Part shown: piece after piece, positions 50,382 through 53,402 of the stretch | How the letters are laid out: every line of letters starts with the position of its first letter | How positions within the stretch are numbered: the first letter of the stretch is position 1 | Assembly: GCA_002437415.1 (NCBI GenBank) | Contig: DJPL01000039.1 | Coordinates: 17,639 to 71,040, forward strand | Origin: Ruminococcaceae bacterium UBA6413 | GTDB taxonomy: Bacteria > Bacillota > Clostridia > Oscillospirales > Ruminococcaceae | Length of the DNA stretch: 53,402 nt | Reading direction: 5' to 3' | Made by a program: the position numbers and the translations under genes | The notes under the pieces: generated by a model | Seen by the model: only the letters and a program-made list of their open reading frames with translations | What the model was told of the DNA's origin: nothing | Database searches by the model: none

Positions 50382-51887
50382 TCACCCCTCGCTTGACCTC
50401 TTTATATATAACCTCTCCGTCCGCGTATTCTCGCAGAAATATCTGTCGTGCTCCGCAAGTAGCATTGTCGGCGTATTCGCACCGAGCAGCCGTTCAAGCT
50501 GTATCCTCGAAATGATATCCACGAAATTCAGCGGCTCGTCCCATATATAGAGGTTTGCGGGCGTGGCAAGACTGCCTGCTATAAGCACCTTCTTTTTCTG
50601 TCCCGCACTTAGATTTTCCGTTCGACCGATAAGCTCCTTGCGGGAAAAACCGAGCTTTGCGAGTATCGCACGGACAAGCTCGGCGTCAACACCCAGTCGC
50701 TCGGAAAGCTCGTCAAGCGTTCCGATAAGTCCCGCCGTATCCTGCGGCAACACCGATATTTTAAGCCCGGGCGCTTTTGCTATACTTCCGCTGTAGCTTA
50801 TATCCGCACCTGCGATTATTTTAAGAATTGTCGATTTTCCGCAGCCGTTCGCTCCCGACAAACACAGCCTTTCGCCGTCGGACAGAGAGAATGAAACAGG
50901 CTCGCATAAAGCGTTGCCGTCATAGTACGGCACAAGGTTCTGCACCGAAAGCACCGTTGCCGATCTTGCCCTTATCGAAGGGATCTTCAGCACATCGATA
51001 TATTCGCGGTTTTTCAGCAGCTCCGATTTCTCGTCTATAGCCGACTGCCTGCGGTTTTCGACAGCTTTCATACGCTTCATAAGGGCTTTCGCCTTAGCTC
51101 CCTCAATGGCTCTTCTGTCGAGCGACTTTTCGGTTTTTGTCGGATCGATCCCTATCTTTCTGCTTTCCGCAGTATCAGCCCATTTCTTACTGCGTTCTGC
51201 GGCGGCTTTGAGATGACCTATCTCGCTTCTTAGCTTTTTGTCACGCATAAGCTCGTTTGCTTCTCTGCGGTCAAAGTTTTCTTTCCACACACTGTAGTTT
51301 CCGCTTATTACCTCGGTGTCACTGCGGTTTAGCGACAGTATATGGTCGGTGCATTTGTCAAGCAGATCACGGTCGTGGGACACAAGTATAAATCCGCTTT
51401 TTGCTTTAAGATAGTCGCCGATCACCTCTCTTGCTTCAAGGTCAAGGCAGTTGGTCGGCTCGTCTATCAGCAGGAAAGCATTGTCACGCAAAAACAGCAG
51501 ACACAGTAACAGCCTTGTCTGCTCGCCGCCTGACAGTGTACTAAACGGTCTGTACAGAATGTCGCAGTCCGTTCCTATATACGACAGCTCGCGGATAACT
51601 TCCCACTCTTCGACCCCGGGACATATCACCCCGATAAGCTCACTGCCTGTCATGCTCTTGTCCTCTACATCAAACGGGAAGTAGAGGAATTCTGCCTTTG
51701 TGCTCACCGCGCCGCCGTTTGCAAGCTCACCCGTCAACAGCTTCAGAAGAGTGGTCTTACCTCGTCCGTTCCTGCCGATAAGTCCTGTTTTCCATGTTGT
51801 GTCAAGCGTGAATGACACGTTCTCGTATACGGCTTCATCACAGCCGTCATAGTAATAGGTCAAATTGTTTACACTGATCATAGACAT
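50382..51887 (-). CDS. ABC-F family ATPase, ribosomal-protection type (Lsa/Vga-like)
   Basis: 501 residues with two ATPase domains and no membrane segments. Domain 1: Walker A GRNGRGKTT, signature LSGGEQTRLLL, Walker B FLLIDEPTNCLD. A basic inter-domain linker of ~80 residues includes the NREYIDVLKIPSIRARSATVLS stretch. Domain 2: GANGCGKST, signature LSAGQKKKVLI, and LYIWDEPLNFVD, the variant Walker B of Lsa-type proteins. ABC-F proteins of this group displace lincosamide, streptogramin A and pleuromutilin drugs from ribosomes; this specificity is inferred. AAAGGGG lies 9 bp upstream, and a terminator hairpin sits directly before it, which suggests attenuation. Confidence 0.85.
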   Translation of the reverse strand: MSMISVNNLTYYYDGCDEAVYENVSFTLDTTWKTGLIGRNGRGKTTLLKLLTGELANGGAVSTKAEFLYFPFDVEDKSMTGSELIGVICPGVEEWEVIRELSYIGTDCDILYRPFSTLSGGEQTRLLLCLLFLRDNAFLLIDEPTNCLDLEAREVIGDYLKAKSGFILVSHDRDLLDKCTDHILSLNRSDTEVISGNYSVWKENFDRREANELMRDKKLRSEIGHLKAAAERSKKWADTAESRKIGIDPTKTEKSLDRRAIEGAKAKALMKRMKAVENRRQSAIDEKSELLKNREYIDVLKIPSIRARSATVLSVQNLVPYYDGNALCEPVSFSLSDGERLCLSGANGCGKSTILKIIAGADISYSGSIAKAPGLKISVLPQDTAGLIGTLDELSERLGVDAELVRAILAKLGFSRKELIGRTENLSAGQKKKVLIAGSLATPANLYIWDEPLNFVDIISRIQLERLLGANTPTMLLAEHDRYFCENTRTERLYIKRSSEG

Positions 51888-51910
51888 AATATCATACCCC
51901 TTTCTGTATC

Positions 51911-51945
51911 AAAAAAGCCGCAGGAACATACGCTCCTGCGGCTTT
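51911..51945 (-). terminator. Terminator hairpin in the ABC-F leader (probable attenuator)
   Basis: On the minus strand AAAGCCGCAGGA/TCCTGCGGCTTT, 12 perfect pairs, then T6. It ends 24 bp before the ABC-F ATG, leaving no room for a promoter in between. Confidence 0.8.
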
Positions 51946-51988
51946 AAGACCTACCTTGCCCGCAATACGGCAGACAAAAGGGTACAAA

Positions 51989-52129
51989 TTAAGACCGAAA
52001 GCAATACATTCCTGCATTGCAGACACGAAGAACCAAGCCCATTTCATCGCATAAAGCGGCAAGGGCTGTAAGGGTATTTCGTTCTGCTTTTATCAGGAAT
52101 TTGTACGCATTGCATTCGATCCTTTCATT
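51989..52129 (-). pseudogene. C-terminal remnant of an XRE/HipB-like antitoxin gene
   Basis: The minus-strand frame reads NERIECNAYKFLIKAE, then TLTALAALCDEMGLVLRV before a stop, which resembles the end of XRE-type antitoxins (TLxxLxxLCDAxGLxLRV). Upstream the frame stops at 52130-52132, next to the MITE-like element, so the HTH part is lost. A promoter/operator fit for such an operon lies beyond the element. Confidence 0.45.
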
Positions 52130-52142
52130 TTAGATTTTGATA

Positions 52143-52457
52143 ATATACAGCTTGTTGAAAAACCAATATATCTTTTAAAAATGGGGTTTGGGGCGTAGCC
52201 CCAAGCGGGGTGAGGGCGGCAGCCCCACACTTAGCCCCGGCACGGATGCCGGGCGTGTATGCACAAAGGCTTTGCACGAAGCAAAGCCAACCAAGCATAC
52301 ACAGCCTTTCCCCGGGGAAAGGGGTTTGGGGTTTCGGCAAGGATGCCGATATAGAACGCCCAAAGGCTTTGCACGACGCAAAGCCCACAAAGCGATCTTA
52401 AAGGGATAGAGAATTTACTCTATTTTATAAAACAGATTTTTTCACAACTGTAATATT
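52143..52457. mobile_element. MITE-like intergenic element, copy 2
   Basis: About 315 bp with inverted termini AATATACAG-x-TTGTTGAAAAA and, from the other end, AATATTACAGTTGTGAAAAAA. The core has GC-rich palindromes (GGGGCGTAGCCCC, GGCACGGATGCCGGG) and a 24-bp direct repeat, AAAGGCTTTGCACGAAGCAA-type, at 52265 and 52362. GGGGTTTGGGG and GGGATAGAGAATTT are shared with the element at 19935-20227. No coding capacity. Confidence 0.55.
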
Positions 52458-52506
52458 GTATCTTCCGATACAAGCGAATTATAACACAGATTACTTAATT
52501 TGTCAA
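52456..52506 (-). promoter_or_regulatory. Consensus promoter with palindromic operator, reading toward the ABC-F gene
   Basis: Minus strand: TTGACA (52506-52501), 17 bp, TATAAT (52483-52478). TTGTATC-TTCC-GATACAA (52456-52473) covers the start site and is the type of operator bound by XRE-class antitoxins. The MITE-like element begins at its downstream edge. Confidence 0.75.
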
Positions 52507-52509
52507 GCC

Positions 52510-53250
52510 TTACAGGTAAAATTCTTTCCTGCGTGTGGCAAAATACGGCTTTGCGTTTCTGATACGTGTCGCTTCACCAAGGTCAATATCGCAGGTGAGC
52601 AGGGTTTCTTCAGCGCCCGCTTTTGCTATTACGTTGCCGTTCGGGTCGCAGACTATCGACTCACCCGCAAAGGTGAGTTTGCCCTCCGTGCCTACGCGGT
52701 TGCACATAGCTATGAACACACTGTTCTGCATCGCCTGAACCCTTACCTCCCACTCGAACATTTCCATAGGTTCGGTAGTGATATTGGCAGTGGGGATAAT
52801 TACCAGCTGTGCACCCATCAGTACGCAGGTGCGTATGCTTTCGGGCAGATGTCGGTCATAGCAAATGACAATTCCTACCTTTCCGTGCGGCGTGTCGAAA
52901 ACCTTGAAGCCGTCGTCGGACGGAGTGTAATAATCCTGCTCGTAAAAATTTTCAGCTTGTGCAATATGCACCATCTTTGCAGCATTATTGTGCAATTGCA
53001 CAACGTCTGCAACGAAACAACAGTCATAACATTTGCCGTCAATTTTCATGTAAACATTCGGCACTATGCAGGCATTTATTTCCTTTGCCTTGTCAATAAA
53101 TGCCGTCACATACGGCGAGTCCATCTCCACAAGATATTTGCTTGCATCTCTCTTTTCATACTGCGAAAAGAACGGCGAGAGCACTGTTGCCGATTTCGCC
53201 TTTATTGACGGAATTTTCAGCGTATCTATATATTCACGTTTTTTCAGCAA
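52510..53250 (-). pseudogene. Truncated carbon-nitrogen hydrolase fused to an ABC-F linker fragment
   Basis: From about residue 26 onward the protein is a nitrilase-superfamily amidase: AKMVHIAQAENF (the aligned Lys), GIVICYDRHLPES (catalytic Cys) and CNRVGTEGKLTFAGES. The first catalytic Glu, normally in FPE before FFSQYEKRDAS, is missing. Instead residues 1-25 read LKKREYIDTLKIPSIKAKSATVLS, matching the inter-domain linker of the ABC-F protein nearby. The only starts are weak (TTG with no site). It is therefore a recombinant remnant, probably inactive. Confidence 0.75.
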
Positions 53251-53262
53251 TTCCGGTTTTTT
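53180..53262 (-). pseudogene. ABC-F linker fragment
   Basis: About 80 bp resembling the ABC-F gene around 50955-51025 (for example GAGAGCACTGTTGCCGAT against GAAAGCACCGTTGCCGAT). It encodes KPELLKKREYIDTLKIPS and continues in frame into the nitrilase at about 53180. It implies that another ABC-F copy once stood here. Confidence 0.65.
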
Positions 53263-53320
53263 TAAATTATTGTATCGCAGAAAATAAAAAACATATTTTG
53301 AAAAAAATCACAAAATAGCA

Positions 53321-53349
53321 TTGACATATTTTAGATGTTATGTTATAAT
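53321..53349 (+). promoter_or_regulatory. Consensus promoter leaving the window
   Basis: TTGACA, 17 bp, TATAAT. The last 50 bases would be the start of a leader; its gene lies outside. Confidence 0.85.
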
Positions 53350-53402
53350 ATGAAAAAACGGTAATTAAGCTCAGTTCGCTAAAAAGACCAGCTATAAAAA
53401 GT

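Noticed and set aside
53350..53402. tRNA-like sequence at the right edge (AGCTCAGTTCGCT)
   Set aside because: Only a D-arm-like string is seen, just downstream of a promoter; no acceptor or anticodon arm lies in the window.

Overview
The window looks like the chromosome of a gut-type anaerobic Firmicute (Clostridia, Oscillospiraceae/Ruminococcaceae-like, resembling [Eubacterium] siraeum or Ruminococcus relatives). Pointers are the SRP RNA-dnaX-ybaB-recR block, a clostridial S10-spc-alpha ribosomal cluster with Zn-type S14, secreted LRR/fibronectin proteins, strong GGAGG ribosome binding sites and consensus TTGACA-N17-TATAAT promoters. The species call is inference.

Layout. 1-4.1 kb: 3' end of the SRP RNA, dnaX, ybaB, recR and an SseB-like gene. 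4.2-5.5 kb: rpe and a convergent MecA-like adaptor. 5.5-9.9 kb: three overlapping Rnf/Nqr-like membrane genes (D, E, A), a membrane-anchored glycoside-hydrolase-like protein, and yajC. 10-12.7 kb: a secreted LRR/fibronectin III protein on the minus strand. 13-18.7 kb: a giant surface calcineurin-like phosphoesterase followed by a YibE/F membrane protein. 18.9-19.8 kb: an acyl-transferase/hydrolase. 20-23.7 kb: an AT-rich accessory island with a MITE-like repeat, an AraC regulator, a dead alkA, an HD-domain remnant, an ABM-domain protein, ogt and a methyltransferase. 24.2-25.8 kb: a WalR-like box, a structured leader and a G5/3D cell-wall protein. 25.8-26.3 kb: a tandem structured repeat. 26.6-42.9 kb: the ribosomal supercluster rpsJ to rplQ, including secY, adk, map, a KOW protein, infA and rpoA. 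43-45.7 kb: a small membrane protein, a DD-carboxypeptidase and tsaD. 45.8-49.1 kb (minus): a second YibE/F + phosphoesterase pair. 49.2-53.4 kb (minus): a hairpin array, GNAT, ABC-F with an attenuator, an antitoxin remnant, a second MITE-like repeat, and a nitrilase fused to an ABC-F fragment.

Two systems stand out. First, the Rnf-like D-E-A trio keeps the membrane scaffold. By eye-alignment it has lost all four Fe-S cysteines of the A/E pair and the FMN-accepting threonine of D, and no B, C or G subunit is adjacent. It therefore looks like a redox-silent transporter or pump derived from Rnf. Second, a two-gene cassette (surface phosphoesterase with an NPD[ST]G tail, then YibE/F) occurs twice on opposite strands with divergent sequences. 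Both phosphoesterase promoters carry TTTACA/TTTAAC direct repeats in 11-bp phase, resembling Pho boxes. Together this suggests an organophosphate-scavenging pair and a function for YibE/F.

Less certain are the riboswitch-like leader, the exact ends of RNA features, the MITE boundaries and all regulator assignments, which rest on motif reading only.
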